NCBI GenBank assembly: GCA_024235015.1
Contig: JACKNG010000002.1
Coordinates: forward strand, 372,001 to 436,000
Length of the DNA: 64,000 bases
Direction of reading: 5' to 3'
Origin: Gammaproteobacteria bacterium
Lineage (GTDB): Bacteria; Pseudomonadota; Gammaproteobacteria; Ga0077536
Below, piece by piece: positions 12,440 through 24,939 of the stretch (position 1 is its first letter; each line of letters begins with the position of its first letter). Made by a program: the position numbers and the translations under genes. The notes below the pieces were generated by a model that made no database searches, was not told the DNA's origin, and was given only the letters and a program-made list of their open reading frames with translations.

Positions 12440-13591
12440 GTGAGCGGGACTCCGATCGACGACCACGACGCGACCGGCATCGCCGCCCAGGTGCTCGCCG
12501 CCGTGCCCACGGCAGTGCTGGTGATCGACAGCGATGGCATCATCACCCTCGCCAACCCGAGTGCAGAGGCAATGTTCGCCGCGCCGCCGCGCGGCCTGGT
12601 CGGCGTCACCGTCGAACGCCTGGTTCCGCCGGACGTGGCGGCCGCCCACACCGACCTGCGCCGCGCCTACCTCGCCGATCCGGCAAGCCGCGAGATGGGC
12701 GAACGTCGCGATCTCACCGCGGTTGCGCTGAACGGTCGCGAATTTCCCGTGATGATCGGCCTCACCGCGCTGACCCCGGCCCCGCAACCACTCGTCATCG
12801 CCAACATCGTCGACCTCACCCGGCGCCATGCGGAACTGGCCACCCTGCGTGAGCAGGCCGAACGTCTGGCCGAATCGAACACCGCGCTCGAGCAGTTCGC
12901 CTTCCTCGCCTCGCACGACCTGCAGGAACCGTTGCGCACCATCCAGGCCTACAGCGGACGCTTACGCGATTCCTGTGCGACCCAACTCGATGCGCGCGGC
13001 CGCGACTGGTTGCAGAAAGTCCATGACGGCGCCGAGCGCATGTCGACCCTGGTGCGCGACCTGCTGCGCTATTCGCGCGCACGCACCCAACCGCTGCTGC
13101 TCGGCGCATGCGTGATGGACGAACTGATGGCCGAGCTCGTCGTCGACCTGCAGACCTTGCTGGACGAGCACGCTGCCCGCGTCGAGTGGTCCGCGCTGCC
13201 GACCGTCACCGGCGACCGCACCCTGCTCGCCATCCTGTTGCGCAACCTGGTGGTCAATGCCATGCGCTACCGTAGCGCGCAGCCGCCGCGGGTGAAATTG
13301 GCCTGCACGCGGGACGGCGACACCTGGCATTTCACGGCGCAGGACAATGGGCGCGGCATCGATGCACGGCACCTGGAACGCATTTTCCTGCCCTTCAAGC
13401 GCCTCCACGCGCGCGACCGCACGGCAGGTAACGGCATGGGGCTCGCGCTCTGTCGCGCGGTGGCCGAACGCCACGGTGGTCGCCTGTGGGCCGAGTCCAG
13501 CCCGGGCGTCGGTGCCACGTTCCATTTCACCCTGCCGCTGACGCCGGTGCCGGCAGGCAACCCGGGAGAACAGGCCCATGAAGCTCGGTGA
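12440..13591 (+). CDS. PAS-domain sensor histidine kinase (bacteriophytochrome-like kinase core)
   Basis: A 383-residue protein starting with GTG. A PAS domain occupies about residues 10-125 (VLAAVPTAVLVIDSDGIITL and ANPSAEAMF). HisKA has the phospho-acceptor His in FLASHDLQEPLRTIQAY near residue 157. HATPase_c follows, with the N box LLRNLVVNAMRYR, the G1 box DNGRGID and the G2 box GNGMGLALCRAVAERHGG. No membrane segment or signal peptide is seen, so it is a soluble sensor. It overlaps the next gene, a receiver protein, by 14 bases, so kinase and receiver are very probably cognate partners. Confidence 0.92.
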   Translation: MSGTPIDDHDATGIAAQVLAAVPTAVLVIDSDGIITLANPSAEAMFAAPPRGLVGVTVERLVPPDVAAAHTDLRRAYLADPASREMGERRDLTAVALNGREFPVMIGLTALTPAPQPLVIANIVDLTRRHAELATLREQAERLAESNTALEQFAFLASHDLQEPLRTIQAYSGRLRDSCATQLDARGRDWLQKVHDGAERMSTLVRDLLRYSRARTQPLLLGACVMDELMAELVVDLQTLLDEHAARVEWSALPTVTGDRTLLAILLRNLVVNAMRYRSAQPPRVKLACTRDGDTWHFTAQDNGRGIDARHLERIFLPFKRLHARDRTAGNGMGLALCRAVAERHGGRLWAESSPGVGATFHFTLPLTPVPAGNPGEQAHEAR

Positions 13592-14039
13592 CGACTACGA
13601 ACGGGCCACGCCCGCGCGTATCCTGCTGGTCGAGGACAGCCCCAGCGACCAGGAGCTGACGCGTGAAGCCTTCGCCGAAGTCCGCCTGGTCAATGCCATC
13701 GACGTCGTCGAGACCGGCGAAGAAGCGCTCGACTTCCTCTACCGGCGCGGCTCATACGGCGCAGCGGCGCGCCCCGACGTGATCCTGCTCGATCTCAACC
13801 TGCCGGGACTCGACGGCCGCGAGGTGCTGGCGACGATCAAGGGCGATGAGGATTTGAAACGCATCCCGGTCATCGTGCTGACGACCTCCGACGACGAGCA
13901 CGACATCTACCGCAGTTACGGTATGCACGCCAACTGCTACATCACCAAGCCGGTCGATTTCCGCAAGTTCATCGCTGCGATGGAGATCCTGCAGACCTTC
14001 TGGCTGAACCTGGTCAAGCTACCGCCGAATCGGCATTGA
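13578..14039 (+). CDS. Single-domain response regulator (Rcp1-like receiver)
   Basis: A 153-residue stand-alone CheY-like receiver. The acidic pocket is in ILLVEDSPSDQE, the phospho-acceptor Asp is in DVILLDLNLPGLDGREVL near residue 70, the conserved Thr is in VIVLTTSDDE, and the Lys is in YITKPVDF near 121. The longer loops (EALDFLYRRGSY) are typical of Rcp1 receivers that pair with phytochrome-type kinases. There is no output domain, so it must act by protein contact or phosphotransfer. Its last 26 bases overlap the 3' end of the convergent GGDEF-EAL gene. Confidence 0.93.
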   Translation: MKLGDDYERATPARILLVEDSPSDQELTREAFAEVRLVNAIDVVETGEEALDFLYRRGSYGAAARPDVILLDLNLPGLDGREVLATIKGDEDLKRIPVIVLTTSDDEHDIYRSYGMHANCYITKPVDFRKFIAAMEILQTFWLNLVKLPPNRH

Positions 14040-15777
14040 ACACGGTCAACGACGGGCGACAGAAGGGCGAATCGGCCGCCTCCACCAGTTGTCCGACCTG
14101 TTGCGCGGATAGCGGTTCGTAGAAGAGGAAGCCCTGCAGCGCGGGGGCGCCGAGCTGGCACAACTGACGCATCTGGTCGACCGTCTCGATGCCCTCGGCC
14201 GTCACGGCGATGTCCAGTTCCTGCGCCAAGCCGACGATGGACCGGACGATCGCGCGATCAATGGCGTTGTCCGCACTGCCTACGACCAGACCGCGATCGA
14301 CCTTGATGCAGCTCACCGGAAATCGCCGCAGGTAGTCGTAGGAGCTGAACCCCGAACCGAAGTCGTCCACGGCGAAACGCACGCCGAGCGCCGTCAGCGC
14401 CTCGAACTCGCGCTGCAGCGCCTGGCTGCTGTCGAACATCAGGGTTTCGGTCAACTCCAGGCAGATGCGCTCCGGCGGTACTGCGCCGGCTGCGAGTTCA
14501 CGGCCGAGGAAGTCGGCAAAACCGGCGCCTGTGATCTGCGCAGCTGATACGTTGATATGGAGATCGACCGGTTGAGCGAGCTGACGGCGCCAGGCGGCAA
14601 AGTCGGTGACCGCGATACGGGTCGCCTGGCGACCTGCCTGGCCCATGAACCCGAGCTTCTCCAACGCGGGGAGAAAGCCTTCCGGCCGCAGCAGACCGCG
14701 TACCGGGTGCTGCCAGCGCACCAGCGCCTCGAGGGCGATGATGCGCCCACCGTCTGCCTTGACGATCGGCTGGTAATGCATGCGCAGCTCGCCGCGTTCG
14801 AGGGCCATGCGCAGGGCGTGATCGAGGTCGAGATTGTTGACCATTTCGACGTCGAGCTCGTCGGTGAAGACGCAGTAGCCGTTCTTCCCTTGCTGCTTGG
14901 CGCGGTAGAGGGCTGTATCGGCGGCCTTGCACAACCAGTCAGCGGAGAAACGCGCGGAGTCCGGGGTGAACAAGGACACGCCTATGCTCATCGACGGACG
15001 GACCTCGAACATGCCGATGCGCATGGGCGCGGAAGTCAGCTCGATGAGCTTGGCCGCGATGTGCAACGCCGCCTCGGCATGGCGCAGGCCTTCGACCAGC
15101 ACAGCGAACTCGTCGCCGCCGAGGCGTGCCACCGTATCGCTGTCACGCACTGCATCGCGGATGGCCGTGGCAATCGCCCGCAGATACTGGTCGCCCACGT
15201 CGTGACCGAAGCTGTCGTTGATGTGCTTGAAGTCGTCGAGATCGATCATCAGCAGCGCGGTGTACTCACCGCTGCGCTGGCATCGTTGCAGGGCATGGGT
15301 GATGCGATCGTCGAGCAGGGAACGGTTGGCGAGCCCGGTCAGGGCATCGTAATGCGCGCGCTGGACGAGCGAGCGCATACGACGCTCGGTGGCGCAGGCG
15401 AAATCGATGGCCTGGGCGAGACGCGCCGGGGTGAGATCGCTCTTGCAGAGGAAACCGGCAATGCCGGTGTCGAGGGCCCCGCGCGCGGCCGCCCCCATGG
15501 GTTGTTGCGCCATGCCGAGCACGGGCGTGTTCGGCAACGCCAGCACCGCTTCCCGCAGCTTGTCGAGACCGTCACCGGCAGAGTCTTCACAATCGATCAG
15601 GACGACCTGGGGGCCCGCGTCCTGCTGTTCGACATAGGCCCTGAATGCGTCGTACGAAGGCAGGTGGATGCATTCGAAGCGCTGCCCGGTTTCATACTCC
15701 AGGTACTCGCGCAGAAGCAGGTAATCGCCAGCGCTGTCGTCGACAACGAGAACTGTGCTGCGGGTATCAGGCTTCAT
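14014..15777 (-). CDS. Receiver-GGDEF-EAL cyclic-di-GMP protein
   Basis: A 587-residue protein. I chose the ATG at 15775-15777 because GGCGAGGGGGAG precedes it and the receiver fold begins at once (STVLVVDDSAGDYLLL); the upstream in-frame extension is compositionally unlike protein. The receiver (about 1-135) has Asp in VVLIDCEDSAGDG. The GGDEF domain reads RLGGDEFAVLVEG and has an I-site RDSD five residues before it. The EAL domain keeps all metal and catalytic motifs I looked for: LEALVRW, NVSAAQ, ELTETL, DDFGSGFSS, KVDRG and AEGIET. Both synthesis and hydrolysis of c-di-GMP therefore look possible. It faces away from the next GGDEF-EAL gene across a 270-base divergent region. Confidence 0.93.
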   Translation of the reverse strand: MKPDTRSTVLVVDDSAGDYLLLREYLEYETGQRFECIHLPSYDAFRAYVEQQDAGPQVVLIDCEDSAGDGLDKLREAVLALPNTPVLGMAQQPMGAAARGALDTGIAGFLCKSDLTPARLAQAIDFACATERRMRSLVQRAHYDALTGLANRSLLDDRITHALQRCQRSGEYTALLMIDLDDFKHINDSFGHDVGDQYLRAIATAIRDAVRDSDTVARLGGDEFAVLVEGLRHAEAALHIAAKLIELTSAPMRIGMFEVRPSMSIGVSLFTPDSARFSADWLCKAADTALYRAKQQGKNGYCVFTDELDVEMVNNLDLDHALRMALERGELRMHYQPIVKADGGRIIALEALVRWQHPVRGLLRPEGFLPALEKLGFMGQAGRQATRIAVTDFAAWRRQLAQPVDLHINVSAAQITGAGFADFLGRELAAGAVPPERICLELTETLMFDSSQALQREFEALTALGVRFAVDDFGSGFSSYDYLRRFPVSCIKVDRGLVVGSADNAIDRAIVRSIVGLAQELDIAVTAEGIETVDQMRQLCQLGAPALQGFLFYEPLSAQQVGQLVEAADSPFCRPSLTVFNADSAVA

Positions 15778-16047
15778 CTCCCCCTCGCCTCGTCGGGGCA
15801 CGTTCCCTTTGCGCCCCCGCTCGGTTGGAGTAACGGCTGTTCGGGACACAACTTGAGGATGCTGCCGCAAGCGGCCGAAATCCGGCCGGGTCGGCCGGTC
15901 CCGCCGGCACTGCCCGCGCGGTTCCGACCGCCCCTGGCGGCGCGCGCCGGGCCCCGCGCCCTGGCTCTCCGGGGCGTTCGGCAGGTCACCCACACCGGTA
16001 ACGAATTTGCCTACAATTTCATGCGCCGAGGTATAGGGAGAGACTGA

Positions 16048-17767
16048 ATGGCCGGGGAGATGATGCAACCGCGTGTGTCGATGCCGGCGGCCACTCCCGC
16101 CTCAGCGCTGCCACAGGGCGCACTCTTCGATACCGCACCCGTCGCGCTGCTGTGCCTCGATGAACCGGGCAATGTACTGCTCGCCAATCGCGCCGTCGCC
16201 CGGCTGCTCGGCCGCGCCCCCGCTTACATGCAACACCGGCCGCTCATCACCATGGTCCACCAGGCCGACCGGCGGCGCGTCGTATCGCACCTGATGCGCC
16301 TGGCCCAGGGCGACGACGTGGAGATCGACATCGTGCTCGAGATGCCGCACGGCACGCCGCTGCCGGTGACCCTGCTGAGTACGCCGATCATCGACGCGAG
16401 CGGCAGCCTGCGCTTTTCGCAGCACGCGCTGCTCGACATGAGCCGGCGCCGTGAAGTGGAACGTACCCTGCAGCAGACGGCGGCACGTCTCGACCACCTG
16501 GCCCATCACGACGCCCTGACCGGCCTCGCCAACCGCTACCTGATGGAAGACCGCCTGGCCCAGGCCGTCGCCCGTTGCCGCCGTAACGGCTGGCTGGGCG
16601 CCCTGGTATTCGTCGACATCGATCGCTTCAAGCTCTACAACGACACCTACGGCCACGCCACCGGTGATGCCATCCTGGTCGAGGCCGCCACCCGCTTGAG
16701 CCTGGCGGTGCGCGAACAGGACACGGTCTGTCGCTACAGCGGTGACGAGTTCCTCGTCATCCTCGAGAACATCACCAGCCAGGCCGACGTCGACACCGTA
16801 CTCGGCAAACTGCGTGAGGAGTTTCGTCGCCCGGTCTACGGCGTGGCCGACCGTGCCCTGGAGCTGAGCGCGTCTTTCGGGGCCACCCTGTTCGACCGCA
16901 ACACGCGCGATGCCGGCCTGCTCATCAAGCAGGCCGATCTGGCCATGTACGAAGTCAAGCAGAACGGCCAGGATGCCGTCGGCTACTACTCGCCGCAGAT
17001 CAACGCCGGTGCCGAACGGCGCCGCCTGCTCGAGGCCGATCTCGCCCAGGCCCTCGACGGCAGCCAGTTCGAGCTGCAATTTCAACCACAGGTCGATGCA
17101 GCCAGCGGCCGGGTCAAGGGCTGCGAGGCTTTGCTCCGCTGGCACCACCCATCACGCGGGCTCATCGAACCCAGCGAATTCATCCCCATCGCCGAACACC
17201 GCGGTCACATCGCGCAGATCACGGGTTGGGCACTGGTCACAGCCTGCCAGGCGGCGCGTCGCTGGCTCGAACAAGGCCTCGCTTTCGAACGCATCGCGGT
17301 CAACGTCTCGGCGCGCGACCTCTCCTCGCCCTATCTCACCACTCAGGTCGCCCAGGCACTCCAGCATGCCGGGCTGCCCGCCGACATGCTCGAAATCGAG
17401 GTGACCGAGACCAGCGTCATGCACTACCCGGAAGTGGCTGCACGCACGCTACGGGCACTCGCCGCGACCGGCGTCAAGCTCGCGCTGGACGATTTCGGCA
17501 CGGGTTATTCGTCACTCAAGTGTCTCAAGGACCACGCTTTCGATCGCATCAAGATCGACCGATCGTTCGTCGACGCCCTGGGCCGCCACGCCGGGAACGA
17601 TGCCATCGTCACCGCCATGGTCTCGATGGCTTCGAGTCTTGGCGTCGAAGTCGTCGCCGAGGGCGTCGAGCACCCGGGCCAGCGCGTTCGCCTGCTCGAT
17701 GCCGGCGTCCCGCTGATGCAGGGCAAGCTGTTCACACCGCCGCTCGACTTCGCCGGCGCCATACGTT

Positions 17768-17790
<23 letters not shown>
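16048..17790 (+). CDS. PAS-GGDEF-EAL cyclic-di-GMP protein
   Basis: A 580-residue protein. The PAS domain lies at about residues 25-145 (FDTAPVALLCLDEPGNVLLA). The GGDEF-class domain follows, with DALTGLANRYL and RYSGDEFLVILEN; SGDEF is an active-type variant, and the I-site REQD sits five residues before it. The EAL domain has GCEALLRWHHP, NVSARDL, EVTETSVM, DDFGTGYSSLKCLKDH, KIDRSF and VAEGVEHPGQ, all catalytic positions present. No membrane helix is seen, so the PAS must sense a cytoplasmic cue. It is divergent from the receiver-GGDEF-EAL gene. Its stop region overlaps the 3' end of the CheB-CheR gene by 23 bases. Confidence 0.93.
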
Positions 17791-21055
<3,265 letters not shown>

Positions 21056-21303
21056 TCCTTTTGATAACGGTCACGCACTCCGGCGCAGCACCGTGCTGCG
21101 CGTGGCGGGCTCCCCGGGACTGCCCTGCCCTGAACGTCCATAGGCACCCTGCTGCGCATGCGCGAACATGCGCGAGCGACGGATCAGTACCACGGGGCAG
21201 GCTTCGATTTTAAGAGCGCGAAACGAACTTGCAAGCTGGCGCGGCGCGGGCGCGCGAACTCGCCGCGGTACCGGTGTTCGGCACGCTCCCGCAAGCGTCG
21301 CGT

Positions 21304-22479
21304 TCAGCGGGCGCCGATTGCCCCTGCCTGCCGCTCGAGGTAGCGCACGATGCGGCGCAAGGCTTCGGCGAGCCGTTCCCCCGATTGCGCGTAGCACAAC
21401 CTGAAATAGGCCTCGTTGCCCGGGCCGAAGGTATAGCCAGGGGCGAGGCCGACGTTCTCCTCGGCCAGCACGCCGCGCACGAAATCGAGGCTGGAGGCGA
21501 GGCCGGGGACGCGCGGGAAGGCGTAGAACGCACCCTCCGGCTCGGCCAGTTCGAGCAGCGGGTGGCTGCCCAGCACCTCCATCACGCAGGCGCGCCCGGC
21601 CTGGTACTCGGCGCGCAGCTCGGCAACCACGTCCTCGCCGTGTTCGAGCGCGGCGATGCCGGCACGCTGGATGAACGATGGCGCACTGGTGTTGAAGCAC
21701 TCCGAGAGCACCGCCATCTGCTCGACGAAGGCCGGCGGGGTGACCATCCAGCCGAGCCGCCAGCCGGTCATGGCAAAGGCCTTGGAGAAGCCGTTGATGA
21801 CGATCAGCGGGTCATCGTCGGCCGCGATCTCGAGGAAGGACGGCGCGGCGTCGCCGTCGAAGACCGTGCGGTGGTAGACCTCGTCGGCAATGATGACGAT
21901 GCCGCGTTCGCGGCACAGCGCGAGCAGGGCGCGCTGCTCGTCCGCGCGCATCACCCAGCCGGTCGGGTTGCAGGGCGTATTGACGAACAGTGCGCGGGTC
22001 TCGGGACGCAGCGCGGCGCGCACGTCGTCGAGATCGAGGTACCAGCCGCGCCTGGCATCCCAGCGCTGGCGCACGCAGTCGTAGCTCGCCCCCGTCACCC
22101 GGTAGGCGCGGTCGATGTTGGGCCAGTGCGGCGACACGATCAGGCCGTGCAGGCCGCTGGTCAAGGTCATCTGGGCCGCCATCGTCACCGCCAGCATCGA
22201 CGAACCGGGCACGGTGATGCGGTCGGGGTCGATGTCGATGCGGTAGAGCCGGTCGAGGTAGGCCTTGATGGCGGCGCGCAGTTCGGCGCGCCCACGCATG
22301 TGGCCATAGAAGGTATAGCCCTCGTCGAGGGCCTGCTTGGCGGCAACGCGGATGAAATCCGGGGTCACGCGGTCGCCTTCGCCGAACCACAGCGGGATCA
22401 CCGCCGGGTCGCCGATGCGGGTCATGGCGACCCGGGTGATGCCGTTCTGTTCGAGCCGTTCGATGTCTTCACGTAGCAT
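21304..22479 (-). CDS. PLP-dependent class I/II aminotransferase
   Basis: A 391-residue fold-type I aminotransferase. The start is the ATG at 22477-22479 behind GGGAGGCGGCC; the frame stays open upstream, but that stretch overlaps the next gene out of frame. Motifs: YTFYGHMRGRAELRAAIKAY (about 54-73), NTPCNPTGWVM near 168, IADEVYHRTVFDG near 198 with the PLP-phenol Asp and Tyr, and the Schiff-base Lys in INGFSKAFAMTGWRLGWM near 233. The C-terminal Arg that binds the substrate carboxylate is likely that in AYFRLCYA. The amino donor and acceptor cannot be named. It may be read together with the BON lipoprotein upstream, 170 bases away. Confidence 0.92.
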   Translation of the reverse strand: MLREDIERLEQNGITRVAMTRIGDPAVIPLWFGEGDRVTPDFIRVAAKQALDEGYTFYGHMRGRAELRAAIKAYLDRLYRIDIDPDRITVPGSSMLAVTMAAQMTLTSGLHGLIVSPHWPNIDRAYRVTGASYDCVRQRWDARRGWYLDLDDVRAALRPETRALFVNTPCNPTGWVMRADEQRALLALCRERGIVIIADEVYHRTVFDGDAAPSFLEIAADDDPLIVINGFSKAFAMTGWRLGWMVTPPAFVEQMAVLSECFNTSAPSFIQRAGIAALEHGEDVVAELRAEYQAGRACVMEVLGSHPLLELAEPEGAFYAFPRVPGLASSLDFVRGVLAEENVGLAPGYTFGPGNEAYFRLCYAQSGERLAEALRRIVRYLERQAGAIGAR

Positions 22480-22649
22480 GGCCGCCTCCCGCTCCCCGCG
22501 CCGCTGCCGGCGCAGCCGCATGGTAGCAGGCCGGCTGCCGGCCCGGTGGCGAGGACACGGCGTCGAACGCTGCCGGCCTACCTCGATCTCGCGCTCCTGC
22601 AGTGCCCGCCGACGACGACGTCGCCCGGGGAGGTCGAAATATCCCTTGC

Positions 22650-23231
22650 TCAGGGATGCTCGAACAGCTTGACCACCTTGGCCACGCCGCCGACGGTGGC
22701 GGCGGCCTCGGCCGCGGCATTGCCCGAGGCCTCGTCGACCAGGCCCATCATGAACACCACCCCGGCCTCGGTGACGACCTTGATGTTCGAACCCGGCAGG
22801 TCGTTGATGGTCAGCAGCTTGGCGCGCACCTTGGTGGTGATGAGGCCGTCGGCGGAGCGCGCCGTCAGGGTGCTCGGCGCGGCCAGCGCGATCTCGTTGA
22901 AGATGTTGCGCACCTTGCCGACGCGCTTGGTGTACTCGGCGGCCTTCTGGCGCAGCTGGTCGGTGGGACACTCGCCGCTCAGCAGGACCTGCTGGTTGTA
23001 GCTGGTCGCGTTGATGTGACAGGCCTGGACCAGCTCCTGGTCGGCATTGAAGAAGTCGTGGGCCTTGCTCTCGATCTGCTCGTCGTCGAACACGGTGCCG
23101 GTGCTGCGGCGGTCGCCGCTGACCGCGGCGCCGGTTGCGGTCAGCGGGGCGCAACCGTGCAGCGCCGCCAGGATGGCCGCCAGGCACAGGATGTTCGACG
23201 CGGTACGCAGGGTGGAAGTCACGTTCGGCAT
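22650..23231 (-). CDS. BON-domain outer-membrane lipoprotein (DolP/YraP-like)
   Basis: A 193-residue lipoprotein. It starts at 23231 after GAGGAG. The signal peptide ends in the lipobox LHGC (Cys27), followed by APLTATG; no Asp lies at the next position, so outer-membrane sorting is expected. Two BON modules follow: IESKAHDFFNADQEL to VRNIFNEIAL (about 55-115), and LITTKVRAKLLTINDLPGSNIKVVTEAGVVFMMGLV to VGGVAKVVKLFE (about 128-190). This matches the YraP/DolP and OsmY-like architecture, linked to envelope integrity and phospholipid binding. Confidence 0.9.
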   Translation of the reverse strand: MPNVTSTLRTASNILCLAAILAALHGCAPLTATGAAVSGDRRSTGTVFDDEQIESKAHDFFNADQELVQACHINATSYNQQVLLSGECPTDQLRQKAAEYTKRVGKVRNIFNEIALAAPSTLTARSADGLITTKVRAKLLTINDLPGSNIKVVTEAGVVFMMGLVDEASGNAAAEAAATVGGVAKVVKLFEHP

Positions 23232-23314
23232 TCTCCTCGACTTGGAACTCGCGGTCGGCGCGCCACCCGGCGCGTCGGTCCGCGGCGCGATCTTCTCATG
23301 CCCGCGGGCCGAGG

Positions 23315-23668
23315 TCATGCACGGACCGGCCCGATGACCTGCGCCTTGCGACGCAGTCGACGCGGTATGAGCTTGCGCACGTCGGCCGCGAGCGGCGCTG
23401 CCCAGTAGTCCCGCGCGCAGGCCAGGAAGGCGTCCACGTCGGCCACGCTCACAGCGCTGAAGCGCAGCGTGCTGCGCCCGGCGCCGCGCAGGCCGAGGTT
23501 GGCGGGCTCGAGACAACCACTCAGGCACGCCACCTCGCGTACTTCGAGCCGGTATTGCGCGGCCTGCGCCCGCAGGGCCTCGACGAGTTCCGCGCCGCGG
23601 CGCGCGGCGGCACTGCCGGGCGGCGCATAGCGGTCGCAGGTACGGCAGACGAACACCAGCCGCGGCAT
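23315..23668 (-). CDS. DUF1636 family predicted metal-binding protein
   Basis: A 117-residue small protein with Cys residues spaced like a thioredoxin-like ferredoxin: CRTCDRYAPPG at the N-terminus and VACLSGCLEPANLGLRGAGR near residues 46-65. The second stretch is the hallmark of DUF1636, a family often found beside cobalt and cobalamin genes and presumed to hold metal or an iron-sulfur cluster. The function is not established. It lies 83 bases upstream of the BON lipoprotein on the same strand. Confidence 0.78.
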   Translation of the reverse strand: MPRLVFVCRTCDRYAPPGSAAARRGAELVEALRAQAAQYRLEVREVACLSGCLEPANLGLRGAGRSTLRFSAVSVADVDAFLACARDYWAAPLAADVRKLIPRRLRRKAQVIGPVRA

Positions 23669-23832
23669 CGCGGCGCGCTCAGGACCGCGGCGCGACAGGC
23701 GCGGCGATAGCGGTCGCCGGAACGGGCGCGTGGAGTCGGCACAGCGACCGCGGTCTGCACCGCGCGGGCCGGCACGCTGCTCGCCCGGCGTGAGCCGAAT
23801 CGGGCGCAGGGCGCAGGCCGGCGGGCATGCGC

Positions 23833-24708
23833 TCAGACCACCCGGTTGTCGAGCGTGCCGAGCCCACTGATGCTGACTTGCACGCGATCGCCCGCGGCGA
23901 GGAAACGGGGCGGCGTGAAGCCGATGCCGACGCCGGCCGGTGTACCGGTGGCGATGATGTCACCGGTCTCGAGGGTCATCGAAGCGGACAGGGTGGCGAC
24001 GAGCGTGGGGATGTCGAAGATCAGGTCGCGGGTGTTGGCGAACTGGCGCCGTTCGCCGTTGACCAGGCACTCGAGCGTGAGGTCACCGGCATCGACTTCG
24101 TCGGCAGTGGTGAGCCAGGGTCCCGCGGGGCAGAAAGTGTCGAGCGACTTGCCGAGGTGCCACTGCTTGTGGCGTGCCTGCAGGTCGCGCGCGGTGACGT
24201 CGTTGATGACGGTGTAGGCGAAGACGTGGGCCCAGGCGTCCTCGCGGCGGATGGCCCGGCCCGGCCGGCCGATGATTACGCCGAGCTCGCCCTCGTAATC
24301 GACCTGGCTGGTCAGGTCCCAGGGCACGACGATGTCGTCACCGGCGCCGCACAGGCTGATCGGCGCCTTGGTGAACACGATCGGCGCGTCGGGCACGGCT
24401 TCGGCGGCGTCGCGGGCCGAGGAGTCGAAACCGCTGGCGGTGAATTCGCGGGCGTGGGCGAGGTAGTTCTTACCCACGCACAGCACGTTCTTGCGTGGTT
24501 GCGCGATGGGCGTGAGCAGGCGCACCTCGGCCAGCGCGATCGCGCTGCCGGCGGCGCACGGCGCGTGGCCGGCGAGCACGGCCTCGATGAGCCCGATCAT
24601 GGCATCGCCCGAGACGCCATCGATGGCCACCGGCGTGACGGTGGCAGCGGTCTCGTCGACGAGCCCGATGGCGGTGCGTTCGCTGTGGACGTAGCGGGCG
24701 AGCTTCAT
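23833..24708 (-). CDS. Fumarylacetoacetate hydrolase-family protein
   Basis: A 291-residue FAH-fold hydrolase or decarboxylase. I chose the ATG at 24706-24708, behind AGGAGAGATC, because MKLARYVHSER is the normal family start. CVGKNYLAHAREF (about residue 76) and QVDYEGELGVIIGR (about 134-147) hold the acidic metal ligands. FAYTVINDVTARDLQ near 168, LDTFCPAGPWL near 188 and ATGTPAGVGIG near 265 complete the signature. Members act on 1,3-diketones, acylpyruvates or 2-oxo-hept-3-ene-dioates in aromatic degradation. It is divergent from a flavin monooxygenase, so the two may serve one aromatic pathway. Confidence 0.92.
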   Translation of the reverse strand: MKLARYVHSERTAIGLVDETAATVTPVAIDGVSGDAMIGLIEAVLAGHAPCAAGSAIALAEVRLLTPIAQPRKNVLCVGKNYLAHAREFTASGFDSSARDAAEAVPDAPIVFTKAPISLCGAGDDIVVPWDLTSQVDYEGELGVIIGRPGRAIRREDAWAHVFAYTVINDVTARDLQARHKQWHLGKSLDTFCPAGPWLTTADEVDAGDLTLECLVNGERRQFANTRDLIFDIPTLVATLSASMTLETGDIIATGTPAGVGIGFTPPRFLAAGDRVQVSISGLGTLDNRVV

Positions 24709-24939
24709 GCGGCGATCTCTCCTGGCGGCGGCTTGCGCCGCGCACGGTAGCCCAAAGCAGGCGGCCGCGTCACCCACCCGCCTGCCTCGCGCCAGCGTCA
24801 CCCCGTGGTCGGTCCTCGGCGCGAGGTGGCTTGCGCGCGGCTGTCGATGATCAGGGGAGTGTCAGGGCACGGGCCGGGCACGCGCGCGATCCGGGCTAGA
24901 ATCGCGGCCCCAGGTTTCCAGCCTAGACCGTGACGCCGT

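Noticed and set aside
15778..16068. An N-terminal extension of the receiver-GGDEF-EAL gene
   Set aside because: The extension is compositionally unlike a protein domain, overlaps the divergent gene start, and the receiver fold begins right after a strong ribosome-binding site at 15777.
22480..23187. An N-terminal extension fusing the aminotransferase to the upstream region
   Set aside because: It runs out of frame through the BON lipoprotein gene, while the aminotransferase has its own ribosome-binding site and standard N-terminus at 22479.
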